50,406 nt of DNA from Acidobacteriaceae bacterium (lineage in GTDB: Bacteria > Acidobacteriota > Terriglobia > Bryobacterales > Bryobacteraceae): positions 1-50,406 of the forward strand of contig JAFAYI010000011.1 in assembly GCA_019240475.1 (NCBI GenBank). Reading direction: 5' to 3'. Position 1 is the first letter of the stretch, and the number at the start of each line of letters is the position of its first letter. Positions 7,933 to 18,405 of the stretch are shown one piece after another. The notes under the pieces were generated by a model. The model searched no databases and was not told where the DNA came from. It was given only the letters and a program-made list of their open reading frames with translations. A program made the position numbers and the translations under genes.

Positions 7933-8958
7933 TCAGGCGCAGGCGATACTTCGCACCCAAGCCGCGGGTTCGGCTTCTTCGGGCGCATGAATGGAGCCGG
8001 TTCCTTCGCGCAGCAGGCCGCCTACGCGTCCGTTCAATGTGGCCTGGATCTCGGCTATCGCCGCGAGCGCCACTTGCTGCGGTCCGTCCGCCCCGATATC
8101 CAACCCCATGGGGCTGTGCAGCGCGGGAAGCAGCCTCTCCGGTTCGAGCCCGGCATCTAAAAGGAGCTGGGAGGAGCGTTTCCGTGGTCCTAAAATTCCC
8201 AAGTAGCGGAGCGGCTTCTTCGACAATTCCCCGAGCGCATCCAGATCCTGGCGATAGCTATGCGTCATCAGCACCGCGACAGTCCAGGCATCGGTGGAGA
8301 CCGCCGCGGCCGCTTCGGCCACAGGCGCCACAATCACATTGTCCGCCTGCAGAAATTTGTCGCGGCGCGCATAGTGGGCGCGGCCGTCGAACACTGTTAC
8401 GCGCCATCCCAGGTACTTCGCCAAGCCCAGCATGGGCGCCGCGTCATCTCCGGCGCCGAACAATAGCAGATGGACGGGCGGCGTCAGTTCTTCAACGAAT
8501 GCTTTAACTTCAGGCGGCGCGGCTTGCCCAATCAGCCGTTCGCCAATCCGGTCCGGCGCCAAAATGTGTGAGACGGTGATGGACCGGCGCGTCTCGCGAA
8601 CTTCGCGCAGCAGGTCCAGAATGCGGCAATCGGCTGGGCCCACCCGTTCAAGTAAAACATGAATGATCCCGTTGCAACCCAGTCCGAACTCGCTCGCGAT
8701 CTCGCCTTCCCTAGTAGTATCGTAGCGGCGAAGCAGCGCGCCGGCTTCGGTCCACCACCATGCTTTTTTCACCAGATCGTCTTCGAGGCAGCCGCCGCTC
8801 ACCATTCCCGCGCGCTGCCCCGTTCGCGTCAGCAGCAGTCGCGCTCCGGGCAGGCGGTAGGAAGAACCGCTGGTTTCCACCACGGTCGCGAGCACGGCCG
8901 AATCCCCGGTGCGCCTCACGGCGCCCCACAATTCGAGGATTTCTTGGATTTCTTTCAA
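7933..8958 (-). CDS. XdhC/CoxI family protein
   Basis: A 341-residue protein with the two XdhC parts: the N-terminal XdhC_CoxI domain (VLATVVETSGSSYRLPGARLL, MVSGGCLEDDLV) and a C-terminal Rossmann-like XdhC_C domain (HLLLFGAGDDAAPMLGLAKYLGWRVTVFD, YLGILGPRKRSSQLL). XdhC proteins bind molybdenum cofactor and hand its sulfurated form to xanthine dehydrogenase-type hydroxylases. No molybdenum hydroxylase gene is in the window, so its client must lie elsewhere. It follows nagB on the same strand after 26 bases and is probably co-transcribed. Confidence 0.85.
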   Translation of the reverse strand: MKEIQEILELWGAVRRTGDSAVLATVVETSGSSYRLPGARLLLTRTGQRAGMVSGGCLEDDLVKKAWWWTEAGALLRRYDTTREGEIASEFGLGCNGIIHVLLERVGPADCRILDLLREVRETRRSITVSHILAPDRIGERLIGQAAPPEVKAFVEELTPPVHLLLFGAGDDAAPMLGLAKYLGWRVTVFDGRAHYARRDKFLQADNVIVAPVAEAAAAVSTDAWTVAVLMTHSYRQDLDALGELSKKPLRYLGILGPRKRSSQLLLDAGLEPERLLPALHSPMGLDIGADGPQQVALAAIAEIQATLNGRVGGLLREGTGSIHAPEEAEPAAWVRSIACA

Positions 8959-8984
8959 TCGATTTTCCTCACCTGGGCCTGCTA

Positions 8985-9737
8985 TCAGCTTAGCGGTTCA
9001 TCGGCATCCCGGCTCAGCAGCGAGGCCGACTCGGCGTCCAGGAAAATCGACGTTTTCGGATGCACCCGCAGCGCCGAAGCCGGCGCCTCCGGCGATAGCG
9101 GCCCTTCGAGGCACGCCTTCACAGCCGCCGCCTTGCGTTTGTCGGGCACAATGCACAAGATCTCGCGAGTTTTCAACAACTGCTGGATGGAGATGCTGAT
9201 GGCCTGCTTCGGCACATCGTCGAGCGCGACAAACCAGCCTTCTTTCACCTGCTGTTGGCGGCAGGCTTGATCGAGATTCACGAGCAGGTACGGTTCGTCC
9301 GCCTCGAAATCCGCAGGCGGATCGTTGAACGCCAGATGCCCGTTCTCGCCGATTCCGACAAACGCGAGATCGATCCTGGCCCGGCGGATCTCGGGGTTGA
9401 TGGCAGTTAACACCTGGGCCGGTGGACGCGTCCCATCGAGGAGATGAAAGCGGGCGATTCCCGTGCGGTCGATAATGCGCTCCCGGATATAGCGCGCGAA
9501 GCTCGCCGGATGGCCGGCGCCCAGCCCGACATATTCGTCCAAATGGAACAGCTCCACGCGTGGCCAATCGATGTCGCGCGCGGCCGTCAGCCGGTGCAGG
9601 AAGTCTATCTGAGAAGCGCCGGTGGCCGCCAGAATCCGGACGATCTCTTGGTCCCGGAGCCCGTTTCGAAGGGAGTCGGCCGCGTGTTCGGCCGCCGCCT
9701 GCGCCATCTCCTGGCTGGTCGGGAAGATTGTCACCAT
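8985..9737 (-). CDS. nagB: Glucosamine-6-phosphate deaminase
   Basis: A 250-residue NagB-family enzyme converting glucosamine 6-phosphate to fructose 6-phosphate and ammonia. FHLDEYVGL holds the catalytic Asp, GIGENGHLAFNDPP holds the substrate loop, and an ILAATG.SQ-type phosphate-binding loop lies near residue 36. Length agrees with the bacterial family (240-270). It could instead be a 6-phosphogluconolactonase-like paralogue, but the ENGHLAFNDP signature favours NagB. It is the first gene of a two-gene minus-strand unit with xdhC. No other amino-sugar genes are adjacent. Confidence 0.85.
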   Translation of the reverse strand: MVTIFPTSQEMAQAAAEHAADSLRNGLRDQEIVRILAATGASQIDFLHRLTAARDIDWPRVELFHLDEYVGLGAGHPASFARYIRERIIDRTGIARFHLLDGTRPPAQVLTAINPEIRRARIDLAFVGIGENGHLAFNDPPADFEADEPYLLVNLDQACRQQQVKEGWFVALDDVPKQAISISIQQLLKTREILCIVPDKRKAAAVKACLEGPLSPEAPASALRVHPKTSIFLDAESASLLSRDADEPLS

Positions 9738-9861
9738 CGGGTACGGGTCATTTTACTAGCTCAGGGCTGCCTACCGGCTCTTGACGGCGATTTGCCGGCC
9801 AACGAAATACTGGAATCTAGCGTCTAACGACAGTGTGTTGTCATCGAATTAAGACCCCTGC

Positions 9862-11172
9862 ATGAAGCCTCCCACGGCGCTCGAGCCCGAACCTACCCAA
9901 CCGCATAAATCCCATATCGCTCCTCTGCCTGGGGTCCATCTCGATCCCGATCCCCGGTCGAGCAATCGGTGGTGGGTATGGCTGCTGGCGTTCGCCCTGA
10001 TCGGCTTCGGCTGCTACAAGCTCTACGTCTACGAGAACGGCAAGAAAGAAGCGCTGTCGGCCACCGCGAAAACCATGATGAAGCCGTCCAGCGCCTTCGT
10101 CAGCGCCGCCGCCGCCCGGCGCGGAGACATGCCCGTTTATCTCCAGGGCATCGGCACCGTGACGGCCTTCAACACCGTTACCGTGAAGACGCGCGTGGAC
10201 GGGCAGTTGGTCAGCGTCAACTTCAAGGAAGGGCAGGACGTCCGCAAGGGCGACGTGCTGGCCGAGATCGATCCGCGGCCGTATCAAGTGGCCCTCGATC
10301 AGGCCAAAGGCAATCTGGATCAAGCCAAGGGCACGCTGGCCAAGGACCGCGCAGCGCTTCAGGACGCTCAGATCAACTACGTTCGCGACCAGCAACTCTT
10401 CAAAGATCAGATCATCGCGAAGCAGCAACTCGACACCCAGCTTGCAACCGCGGACCAGGTGCGCGGTTCCATCGAGGCGGATCAAGCTTCGATCGCCGCC
10501 GCCCAGGCCGCCATCGACAGCGCCAAGCTGAATCTCACGTATACGAAGATCACGGCGCCGATCAGCGGGCGCATCGGCCTGCGGCAGGTAGATATGGGCA
10601 ACATGGTGCACGCGGCCGATACGACCGGCCTCGCCGTCATCACGCAGCTTCAGCCCATCGCCGCGCTGTTCAGTATTCCCGAAGACCAGCTCCCGCCGGT
10701 GCTGCGCAAGCTGCGCGAGAACGCGACCATGCGCGCCGAAGCGTATGACCGCGACGACACAAGGAAGCTGGCCGAAGGCACGCTGCTGACCGTCGATAAC
10801 GAGATCGACACCACCACGGGAACGTCGCGGTTAAAGGCGGTTTTCCCAAACAGCGACTACTCTCTGTTTCCGAATCAATTCGTGAATATCCGGCTGTGGC
10901 TCGACACCAGGCGCGGCGCCATCATCGTGCCGGCGGTGGCCATTCAGCGTGGGCCAACCGGGACGTTCGTCTACTTGCTGAAGGACGGCGATACCGTCGC
11001 GGTGCGCCCGGTGAAGGTGGGCCTCTCGGTTGCAAACGACGTCTCTATCGAAGACGGGCTTTCGGCCGGCGACAACGTGGTGGTGGATGGCGCCGAGAAG
11101 CTGACCGACGGCATGAAGGTGACGGTGCGGCAGGCGCCCGGCGGCGCGAGCGCCCGGAGTTCTCAAGGATGA
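9862..11172 (+). CDS. mdtA: RND efflux periplasmic adaptor (MdtA-like)
   Basis: A 436-residue membrane fusion protein. A proline-rich cytoplasmic start precedes one membrane anchor (residues about 34-52, [21 protein letters not shown]). Next come the barrel-sandwich/lipoyl halves ([37 protein letters not shown]), a helical hairpin rich in Ala/Gln ([21 protein letters not shown]), and beta-barrel and membrane-proximal domains ([16 protein letters not shown]). Architecture and the two following pump genes match MdtABC rather than single-pump AcrAB systems. TTGACG at 9781-9786 could be a -35 element, but no convincing -10 follows. The stop overlaps the next start (ATGA). Confidence 0.9.
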   Translation: MKPPTALEPEPTQPHKSHIAPLPGVHLDPDPRSSNRWWVWLLAFALIGFGCYKLYVYENGKKEALSATAKTMMKPSSAFVSAAAARRGDMPVYLQGIGTVTAFNTVTVKTRVDGQLVSVNFKEGQDVRKGDVLAEIDPRPYQVALDQAKGNLDQAKGTLAKDRAALQDAQINYVRDQQLFKDQIIAKQQLDTQLATADQVRGSIEADQASIAAAQAAIDSAKLNLTYTKITAPISGRIGLRQVDMGNMVHAADTTGLAVITQLQPIAALFSIPEDQLPPVLRKLRENATMRAEAYDRDDTRKLAEGTLLTVDNEIDTTTGTSRLKAVFPNSDYSLFPNQFVNIRLWLDTRRGAIIVPAVAIQRGPTGTFVYLLKDGDTVAVRPVKVGLSVANDVSIEDGLSAGDNVVVDGAEKLTDGMKVTVRQAPGGASARSSQG

Positions 11173-14100
11173 GTCCTTCGCGGCCGTTTATCCTGCGGCC
11201 GGTAGCGACATCGTTGCTGATGGCCGGCATCCTCATTGCCGGCGCAATCGCCTATAAGCAATTGGCCGTGTCGGCGCTTCCGGAGGTGGATTACCCCACC
11301 ATCCAGTGCCTCACGTTCTATCCGGGCGCGAGTCCGGAAGTGATGGCGTCGTCTGTCACCGCGCCGCTCGAACGCACCTTCGGGCAGGTGCCGGGGCTGA
11401 AGCAGATGACGTCGACCAGTTCGTTCGGCAGCTCCATCATCACGCTTCAGTTCGATCTCGATCTCAATATCGACATCGCCGAGCAGCAGGTGCAGGCATC
11501 TATCAATGCCGCGGGCACATATCTGCCGCCGGATTTACCCAACCCGCCGGTCTACAACAAAGTGAATCCGGCCGATGCGCCCATCCTGACGCTGGCGCTC
11601 ACCTCGAAGACCATGCCGCTCACCAAGGTGGAGGATCTGGCCGACACGACGCTCTCGCAGAAGATTTCTCAGCTTCCCGGCGTTGGCTTGGTGACGATCA
11701 GCGGCGGGGAAAGACCCTCGGTTCGCATACGCGCCAATCCCACCGCGCTCGCCGCTTACGGCCTAAGCCTGGAGGACGTTCGCACCGCTCTCAACCAAAC
11801 GAATATCAACCAAGCCAAGGGCAACTTCGACGGACTGCGCCAGGCGTACACCATCGGCGCCAACGATCAGATTCTTACGAGCTCCGGCTACAAGCCCGTG
11901 ATCGTCGCTTATAAGAACGGGGCGCCAGTGCGCCTCGAAGACGTGGCGACCGTGGTCGATGGGCCCGAAAATACGAACGAAGCAGCCTGGACGAACACCG
12001 TCCCGGCCGTGATCCTGAACATCCAGCGGCAACCCGGCGCCAACATCATATCGGTGGTCGATCGGATCAAGACTCTGCTGCCGCAGTTGCGGGTGTCGAT
12101 CCCATCGGCCATCGACGTGGCCGTTCTCACGGACCGCACGACGACGATTCGTGCTTCCGTCAAGGATGTTCAATTCGAGCTGATGCTGACCATCGCGCTG
12201 GTCGTGATGGTCATCTTTCTGTTCCTGCGCAATCTCGCCGCGACCGTCATCCCGAGCGTCGCCGTTCCGCTCTCGATTGTCGGAACCTTCGGCGTCATGT
12301 ACCTGCTCGGCTACAGCCTGAACAATCTGACGCTGATGGCGCTCACCATCTCGACGGGCTTCGTGGTGGACGATGCGATCGTGATGATCGAAAACATCTC
12401 GCGCTACCTGGAGCAGGGAGAGTCGCCTTTGCGCGCCGCGCTGCGCGGGTCCGAGCAGATCGGCTTCACGATCGTTTCGCTGACCGTTTCGCTGATAGCG
12501 GTCTTGATTCCGCTGCTGTTCATGGGCGATATAGTGGGCCGCCTGTTTCGCGAGTTCGCCATCACGCTCGCGATCACGATTCTGGTTTCGGCCGTCGTAT
12601 CGCTGACGCTGACGCCCATGATGTGCGCCAAAATTTTGCGCCACAAAGCGCCGGAGGAGCAGACCTGGTTTTACCGTACATCCGAGCATCTGTTCAACCG
12701 CATCATCTCGCGCTACGGCGTGACGCTGCAGTGGGTGCTGCGGCATCAACCGCTTACTCTGCTTGTGACGCTCGCCACCCTTGTCGCCACGATTGCGCTC
12801 TACGTGGTGGTCCCCAAGGGTTTCTTTCCGCTGCAGGATACGGGCGTGATTCTAGGCGTTTCGCAGGCGCCGCAGACCATTTCGTTCGCCGCCATGGCCG
12901 AGCGGCAACAGGCGCTCGCTCGCGTGATTCTCAAAGACCCGGCGGTTGAAAGCCTGTCGTCTTTCATCGGCATCGACGGCATCAACACCACTCTGAACAG
13001 CGGCCGCATTCAAATCAATTTGAAGCCGCTCGAAGAGCGCCGCGCCAGCGCCAACGCGATCATTCGCCGGCTCCAATCGAAGCTTTCACAGGTAGAGGGC
13101 ATCACGTTGTACCTGCAGCCCGTGCAAGACCTCACCGTCGAAGACCGCGTCAGCCGCACGCAATTTCAATACACCCTCGAAGACGCCGACGCCAAGGAAC
13201 TGAATGTCTGGACCGCGCGCCTGGTCAGCAAGCTTCAGACCCTTCCCGCGCTGCGCGACGTGGCGACGGACCAGCAGAACGGCGGTCTGCAAACTGTGCT
13301 GGTCATCGATCGCGACACGGCTTCGCGCCTCGGGATCGGCATGCAGCAGATTGACGATACGCTCTACGACGCCTTCGGGCAGCGATTGGTCTCGACCATG
13401 TTCACGCAGTTGAACCAATACCACGTGGTGCTGGAAGTCGCGCCCGAATATCGCCGCAATCCTTCCGCGCTCGACAACATCTATGTTCATTCGGCGAATG
13501 GCGCGGAGGCGCCGCTCAGCTCCTTCACCCATTTCGAGGAGTCGAGCACGCCGCTCACCGTTACCCATCAGGGCCAGTTCCCGGTGGTCACGGTTTCCTT
13601 CAATCTTCCTACCGGCGAATCGCTCGGCAGCGCGGTCCAGGCGATTCACCAAGCCGAGCGCGACATCGGGCTGCCGCTGAGCGTGCATTCCAGTTTCCAG
13701 GGCACTGCCGCCGCGTTTCAAAACTCGCTATCCGACGAGCCGCTGTTGATTCTCGCGGCGCTAGTTGTGGTCTACATCGTTCTCGGAGTTTTGTATGAGA
13801 GCTACATCCACCCCATCACGATCCTGTCTACCCTGCCCTCGGCTGGCGTGGGCGCCATTCTCGCGATCCTGATCTGCCATGACGACTTCAACGTGGTGGC
13901 GCTCATCGGCATCATCCTGCTGATCGGCATCGTCAAGAAGAACGCGATCATGATGATCGATTTCGCGCTCGACGCCGAGCGCAACGACGGCAAACCGCCA
14001 CTAGAAGCGATCTATCAGGCGTGCCTGCTGCGCTTCCGGCCGATCATGATGACCACCATGGCGGCGCTCTTCGCCGGTCTGCCGCTCGCGCTTGGAAGCG

Positions 14101-14291
14101 GCGTGGGCTCTGAGCTGCGCCGACCTCTCGGCATTACGATTGTCGGAGGCTTAATCGTCAGCCAGGTGCTGACGCTCTACACCACGCCGGTCGTGTATCT
14201 CTTTTTCGACAGGCTGGCCAAGCGCGCCTCCCGTTCCCGCCAACCGCGAGCCGCGCGGGAACATTACGCGCATCCGGCGCACGCCGAGTAA
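11169..14291 (+). CDS. mdtB: RND multidrug efflux transporter (MdtB-like)
   Basis: A 1040-residue inner-membrane pump of the HAE1/RND family that exports drugs in exchange for protons. The N-terminus ([22 protein letters not shown]) is the first membrane helix. The proton-relay Asp pair is in TM4 ([16 protein letters not shown]). The second-half helices include [22 protein letters not shown] and [15 protein letters not shown]. Two large periplasmic loops have the porter-domain repeats. The start is set at 11169 by the 4-bp ATGA overlap with the adaptor and by homology; a longer in-frame extension back to 10896 only reads the adaptor in another frame. With the next gene it would form the MdtB2C-type trimer. 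Confidence 0.92.
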   Translation: MSPSRPFILRPVATSLLMAGILIAGAIAYKQLAVSALPEVDYPTIQCLTFYPGASPEVMASSVTAPLERTFGQVPGLKQMTSTSSFGSSIITLQFDLDLNIDIAEQQVQASINAAGTYLPPDLPNPPVYNKVNPADAPILTLALTSKTMPLTKVEDLADTTLSQKISQLPGVGLVTISGGERPSVRIRANPTALAAYGLSLEDVRTALNQTNINQAKGNFDGLRQAYTIGANDQILTSSGYKPVIVAYKNGAPVRLEDVATVVDGPENTNEAAWTNTVPAVILNIQRQPGANIISVVDRIKTLLPQLRVSIPSAIDVAVLTDRTTTIRASVKDVQFELMLTIALVVMVIFLFLRNLAATVIPSVAVPLSIVGTFGVMYLLGYSLNNLTLMALTISTGFVVDDAIVMIENISRYLEQGESPLRAALRGSEQIGFTIVSLTVSLIAVLIPLLFMGDIVGRLFREFAITLAITILVSAVVSLTLTPMMCAKILRHKAPEEQTWFYRTSEHLFNRIISRYGVTLQWVLRHQPLTLLVTLATLVATIALYVVVPKGFFPLQDTGVILGVSQAPQTISFAAMAERQQALARVILKDPAVESLSSFIGIDGINTTLNSGRIQINLKPLEERRASANAIIRRLQSKLSQVEGITLYLQPVQDLTVEDRVSRTQFQYTLEDADAKELNVWTARLVSKLQTLPALRDVATDQQNGGLQTVLVIDRDTASRLGIGMQQIDDTLYDAFGQRLVSTMFTQLNQYHVVLEVAPEYRRNPSALDNIYVHSANGAEAPLSSFTHFEESSTPLTVTHQGQFPVVTVSFNLPTGESLGSAVQAIHQAERDIGLPLSVHSSFQGTAAAFQNSLSDEPLLILAALVVVYIVLGVLYESYIHPITILSTLPSAGVGAILAILICHDDFNVVALIGIILLIGIVKKNAIMMIDFALDAERNDGKPPLEAIYQACLLRFRPIMMTTMAALFAGLPLALGSGVGSELRRPLGITIVGGLIVSQVLTLYTTPVVYLFFDRLAKRASRSRQPRAAREHYAHPAHAE

Positions 14292-14296
14292 GCTCA

Positions 14297-17200
14297 GTGA
14301 ATCTCTCAGCGCCATTTATCAAGCGTCCCGTCGCCACCATGCTGCTGACCGCGGCGCTTGCGTTGAGCGGCGGTCTTGCATTTCGGCTGCTGCCTGTGGC
14401 GCCCCTTCCGCAGGTGGAGTTTCCGACCATCTTCGTGCACGCCAACCTTCCCGGCGCGAGCCCCGAAACCATGGCGTCCGCCGTCGCGACGCCTCTCGAA
14501 CGACAATTCGGACGCATCTCCGGTGTGACCGAAATGACGTCGTTCAGCCAATTAAGCAGCACCGGAATCGTCCTTCAGTTCGATCTCGACCGCAACATCG
14601 ACGCCGCGGGCCGTGACGTACAAGCTGCCATCAACGCGGCGCGCAGCCAGCTTCCCGCCGATATGCCGGGCAACCCGGGCTACTGGAAAGCGAATCCCGC
14701 CGACTCGCCGATCCTGATGCTGGCGCTGACTTCCGACACAGTGGATCGCGCTCACATGTACGACATCGCGGATTCCATCCTCACGCAGAAAATTTCCCAA
14801 ATCGAGGGCGTGGGGGAGGTGGAAGCGTGGGGCAGCTCGCGGCCGGCGGTGCGAGTGCAGGTGAATCCAACGGTCTTGAAGAATTTCAATCTGGGCTTGA
14901 CCGATATCGCGACCGCGCTTCAGAACGCGAATGCACACCAGGCCAAGGGCTCTGTCGAAAACAACCAGACGCGCTGGCAGATCAACGCCACCGACCAGCT
15001 CTTCAAGGCCGCGCAATATGCGCCGCTGATCGTCGCCTATCGCAATGGCGCGCCCGTCCGGCTGCGCGACCTCGGAAACGTTCTCGATTCGGTCGAAAAC
15101 ACGCGCAACGACGGTCTCGACAACGGCAAGCCCGCCATCATCATCGCAGCGTACAAGCAAGCGACCGCCAACATTATCGACACGGTCGATCGCATCCTGG
15201 CGCTGCTGCCGCAACTGAAAGCTTCGATTCCGCCCGCGGTCGACTTGCGCGTCGCGCAGGACCGCACCACGACCATTCGCGCTTCGATTCACGACGTCGA
15301 GATCTCGCTTCTCCTTTCGGTGGTGCTCGTGATTTTGGTTGTCTTTTTCTTCTTGCGCAATACGTGGGCCACCATCATCCCTGGGATCGCCGTTCCGCTT
15401 TCGCTGTTGGGCACTTTCGGGGCGATGTACCTGATGGGCTACACGCTCGATAATCTCTCGCTGATGGCGCTGACGGTCTCGACGGGCTTCGTGGTGGATG
15501 ACGCAATCGTGGTGATCGAAAACATCACGCGCTATCTCGAAATGGGCTGGGCGCCCGTGAAGGCCGCGCTGCAAGGAGCGAAGGAGATCGGCTTCACGGT
15601 GCTCTCGATGAGCGTGTCGCTGGTGGCGGTATTCATTCCCATTCTGCTGATGGGCGGCATCGTCGGCCGCCTGTTCCGCGAGTTCGCCATCACGCTGACC
15701 ATTGCGATCTGCATTTCGCTGGTGGTTTCGCTGACCACGACGCCCATGATGTCGGCCAAGTTCCTGCGCGCGCAACGCGGCGCGCGCCACAACTGGATCT
15801 ACCGTCTCTGCGAATTCGCCTTCGATAGCGTGCATCGCGCGTACGGGAAGAGCCTCGCCGCCGTTCTTCGCCATCCGCAGTTGACGCTCGTGATCACGCT
15901 CGTGACGGTCGCCATCAACGTGTATCTCTATATCATCGTGCCCAAGGGCTTCTTCCCGCAGCAGGATACGGGGCGCATCGGAGGCGCCATTGTCGCCGAC
16001 CAGGACATCTCGTTCGCGGCGATGCGCGAAAAGATGCACGACTTCTTGCGCATCGTCGAGGCCGATCCGGCCATGGCCGACGTGCAGGGCTTTACCGGCG
16101 GCGGAACGTTGAATGTAGCCTCGATGTGGGCGCAGTTGAAGCCTCTCGACGAGCGCAAGGCCTCCTCGGACCAGGTGATTAATCGCCTGCGCGGCAAGCT
16201 CTCGCGCATTCCCGGCGCAACTCTCTATCTGCAATCGGCGCAGGACATACGAGTGGGCGGCCGCGGCGGCAACTCGCAGTATCAATACACGCTGCAATCC
16301 GACAGCCTGCGCGATTTGAATGAATGGGCGCCGAAGCTGATGGATAAGCTGAAGACCATTCCGGCGCTACTCGACGTGAATACCGACCAGCAGATTCACG
16401 GCCTGGAATCCGAGCTGGTGATCGACCGCAGCACGGCTTCGCGACTGGGCGTAAATCCGGCCGCCATCGACACCACGCTCTACAGCGCGTTCGGCCAGCG
16501 GCAGGTTTCGACCATGTACACCGGCATGAATCAGTATCACGTCGTGCTGGAAGTGCTGCCCGAGTTCCAGCAGAACCCCACGTCGCTCGATCAAATTTAT
16601 GTGCGGTCGAGCACGGGCACGCCGGTTCCGATTTCCACGTTCACTCACCTGCGCACCGTGCTGACCTCGCTGACGGTGAACCATCAGGGCCAGTTCCCAT
16701 CTATAACGTTGTCCTTCGCGCTCGCTCCCGGCGCGGCTCTCGGCGAGGCGGTCGCAATCGTCCAAAAGGCGGAGCAGGATATCGGACTTCCCGCCAACGT
16801 GCACGGCGCATTTGCGGGCACCGCGCAAGCTTTTCAGCAGTCGCTCAGGAACGAGCCGCTGCTGATCCTGGCGGCGCTCGTGACCGTATACATCGTGCTC
16901 GGGATGCTGTATGAGAGCTACATTCATCCCATCACGATTCTCTCCACGCTGCCTTCGGCGGGCGTCGGGGCGCTGCTCGCGCTGATCCTCTGCCAAACGG
17001 ACCTGACCGTGATCGCGCTCATCGGCATTATTTTGCTGATCGGGATCGTGAAGAAGAACGCCATTATGATGATCGACTTCGCGCTTCAAACCGAGCGCCA
17101 GCAGGATATCGACTCGAAGCACGCCATCTATGAAGCCTGCCTGCTGCGCTTCCGTCCGATTATCATGACCACCATGGCGGCGATGCTGGGCGGGCTGCCG

Positions 17201-17404
17201 CTGGCGCTCGGCACGGGAGTCGGCTCGGAAATGCGGCGGCCGCTGGGCATTACAATTGTGGGCGGATTGATCGTGAGCCAACTGTTGACGCTCTACACGA
17301 CGCCTGTCGTCTATCTCTATCTGGACAAGATGCAGCAGTGGTTCGGGCATGCGCGGCAGCTCAGCCCCAGGCTGCAGACCATGCTGACCGATACTCCAAG
17401 CTGA
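14297..17404 (+). CDS. mdtC: RND multidrug efflux transporter (MdtC-like)
   Basis: A 1035-residue RND pump closely similar to the gene before it: SAPFIKRPVATMLLTAALALSGG at the N-terminus, [16 protein letters not shown] in TM4 and [22 protein letters not shown] in the second half. The start is GTG, 5 bases after the mdtB stop. Two adjacent, diverged pump genes with one adaptor are characteristic of MdtABC, whose B and C chains assemble together. An outer-membrane TolC-type channel is not encoded nearby and must come from elsewhere. The stop overlaps the following gene (TGATG). Confidence 0.92.
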   Translation: MNLSAPFIKRPVATMLLTAALALSGGLAFRLLPVAPLPQVEFPTIFVHANLPGASPETMASAVATPLERQFGRISGVTEMTSFSQLSSTGIVLQFDLDRNIDAAGRDVQAAINAARSQLPADMPGNPGYWKANPADSPILMLALTSDTVDRAHMYDIADSILTQKISQIEGVGEVEAWGSSRPAVRVQVNPTVLKNFNLGLTDIATALQNANAHQAKGSVENNQTRWQINATDQLFKAAQYAPLIVAYRNGAPVRLRDLGNVLDSVENTRNDGLDNGKPAIIIAAYKQATANIIDTVDRILALLPQLKASIPPAVDLRVAQDRTTTIRASIHDVEISLLLSVVLVILVVFFFLRNTWATIIPGIAVPLSLLGTFGAMYLMGYTLDNLSLMALTVSTGFVVDDAIVVIENITRYLEMGWAPVKAALQGAKEIGFTVLSMSVSLVAVFIPILLMGGIVGRLFREFAITLTIAICISLVVSLTTTPMMSAKFLRAQRGARHNWIYRLCEFAFDSVHRAYGKSLAAVLRHPQLTLVITLVTVAINVYLYIIVPKGFFPQQDTGRIGGAIVADQDISFAAMREKMHDFLRIVEADPAMADVQGFTGGGTLNVASMWAQLKPLDERKASSDQVINRLRGKLSRIPGATLYLQSAQDIRVGGRGGNSQYQYTLQSDSLRDLNEWAPKLMDKLKTIPALLDVNTDQQIHGLESELVIDRSTASRLGVNPAAIDTTLYSAFGQRQVSTMYTGMNQYHVVLEVLPEFQQNPTSLDQIYVRSSTGTPVPISTFTHLRTVLTSLTVNHQGQFPSITLSFALAPGAALGEAVAIVQKAEQDIGLPANVHGAFAGTAQAFQQSLRNEPLLILAALVTVYIVLGMLYESYIHPITILSTLPSAGVGALLALILCQTDLTVIALIGIILLIGIVKKNAIMMIDFALQTERQQDIDSKHAIYEACLLRFRPIIMTTMAAMLGGLPLALGTGVGSEMRRPLGITIVGGLIVSQLLTLYTTPVVYLYLDKMQQWFGHARQLSPRLQTMLTDTPS

Positions 17405-18405
17405 TGGGAAGCGTCTCCATACTGGTCGCATCCGTACTTGTCGCGCCAGGGCTGTTTGCGCAATTTAAACCGGCGGACGCGCAAGCCGCGCAGCCTCAAA
17501 CGAACCCGCAAGCAGCCGGACCCCAAGCCGCGCCCCGCATGATGGAAGTGCCGCTGCTCGATTGCTCGGGTCTGCCCTGCGTGGACTTGACCACTGGAAG
17601 CGGCAAGACGCTGCGGCTGCTGGTCGATCTCGGCGAAGCGAACGCCTACATCGACGTCAAAGCGGCGCAATCGTTAGGGCTACAGATGCAGGCGCTCAAG
17701 GGGAGCGATGGCCGCGACATCAACCAGGTGCAGCAGACCATTGTGCCGGGCGCCAAGCTGGGCGACCTGCCGCTCGGCGATTTTCCATTCATGGTGCTGG
17801 ACACGACGCCCCAGGCGGATAGTCCGGGAGAAAAGTTGGAGTCGCTGCCGGGCGATGGCGCGCTCACCTACGGCGCCTTCAAAAACCGCATCGTTCAGAT
17901 CGACGCGGGCAACCATGTGCTGCGCATCTCCGAGCCGCAGCCCGGCCCGCAACCCTGCCCGCGCGAGTGCACCGATTTGGTCATCAAGCACGTGGGCCAT
18001 TGGGGACCGGTCACGCTCACCACCACCGGCTTCAGCGTGAACGGCCAGCCGATCGAGGCGCAACTCGACACGCTGTTCACGGGAACGCTGTTGGTGTATC
18101 CCAACTCCGTCGAAAAGCTTTCTTTGAAAAAAGAGAGCAAGGCCAAGCCGAAGGAGATGTTCCCTTTCATTGGAAACGGCATGAAGCTGGCGCGCGCCGA
18201 TTCGGGAACGATAGCGTATAGCGGGATTTCGCTGCTCGACGGGGGGCCGCTCTATTTCGGGACCAAAGACGCCAACCTTCCGCAGACGCAGTTCGACGCG
18301 ACGGCCGGATTCGCGCTTCTGAGCCGCGCTCCGGCGACGTTCGACTTCAAGGGCATGCACTTCTGGATGGACCCGGCGAAAACAGATTCAACGGCGCCGC
18401 AGTAA
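17404..18405 (+). CDS. Secreted retropepsin-like (aspartyl protease-fold) protein
   Basis: A 333-residue exported protein with an N-terminal signal peptide (MGSVSILVASVLVAPGLFAQ). The mature part shows two copies of a strand-turn-helix pattern typical of retropepsin-like folds. One is LRLLVDLGEANAYIDVKAAQSLGLQM with AKLGDLPLGDFPFMVL following. The other is IEAQLDTLFTGTLLVYPNSVEKL. The usual catalytic triplet D[TS]G reads DLG in the first lobe and DTL in the second, so activity is doubtful. It overlaps the mdtC stop, suggesting co-expression with the efflux pump. The start at 17404 places the signal peptide at the N-terminus; an upstream in-frame start at 17338 would not. It overlaps the convergent glycosyltransferase by 18 bases. 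Confidence 0.6.
   Translation: MGSVSILVASVLVAPGLFAQFKPADAQAAQPQTNPQAAGPQAAPRMMEVPLLDCSGLPCVDLTTGSGKTLRLLVDLGEANAYIDVKAAQSLGLQMQALKGSDGRDINQVQQTIVPGAKLGDLPLGDFPFMVLDTTPQADSPGEKLESLPGDGALTYGAFKNRIVQIDAGNHVLRISEPQPGPQPCPRECTDLVIKHVGHWGPVTLTTTGFSVNGQPIEAQLDTLFTGTLLVYPNSVEKLSLKKESKAKPKEMFPFIGNGMKLARADSGTIAYSGISLLDGGPLYFGTKDANLPQTQFDATAGFALLSRAPATFDFKGMHFWMDPAKTDSTAPQ

Noticed and set aside
10896..11168. N-terminal extension of mdtB reading
   Set aside because: This stretch is the adaptor gene in another frame; it is rich in Arg/Gly/Ala without family similarity, while the ATG at 11169 has an ATGA overlap and a normal N-terminus.
14552..16297. Long minus-strand reading of about 580 residues opposite mdtC
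   Set aside because: Arg/His/Asp-rich sequence typical of the antisense of a GC-rich gene; the plus strand encodes a clear RND pump.
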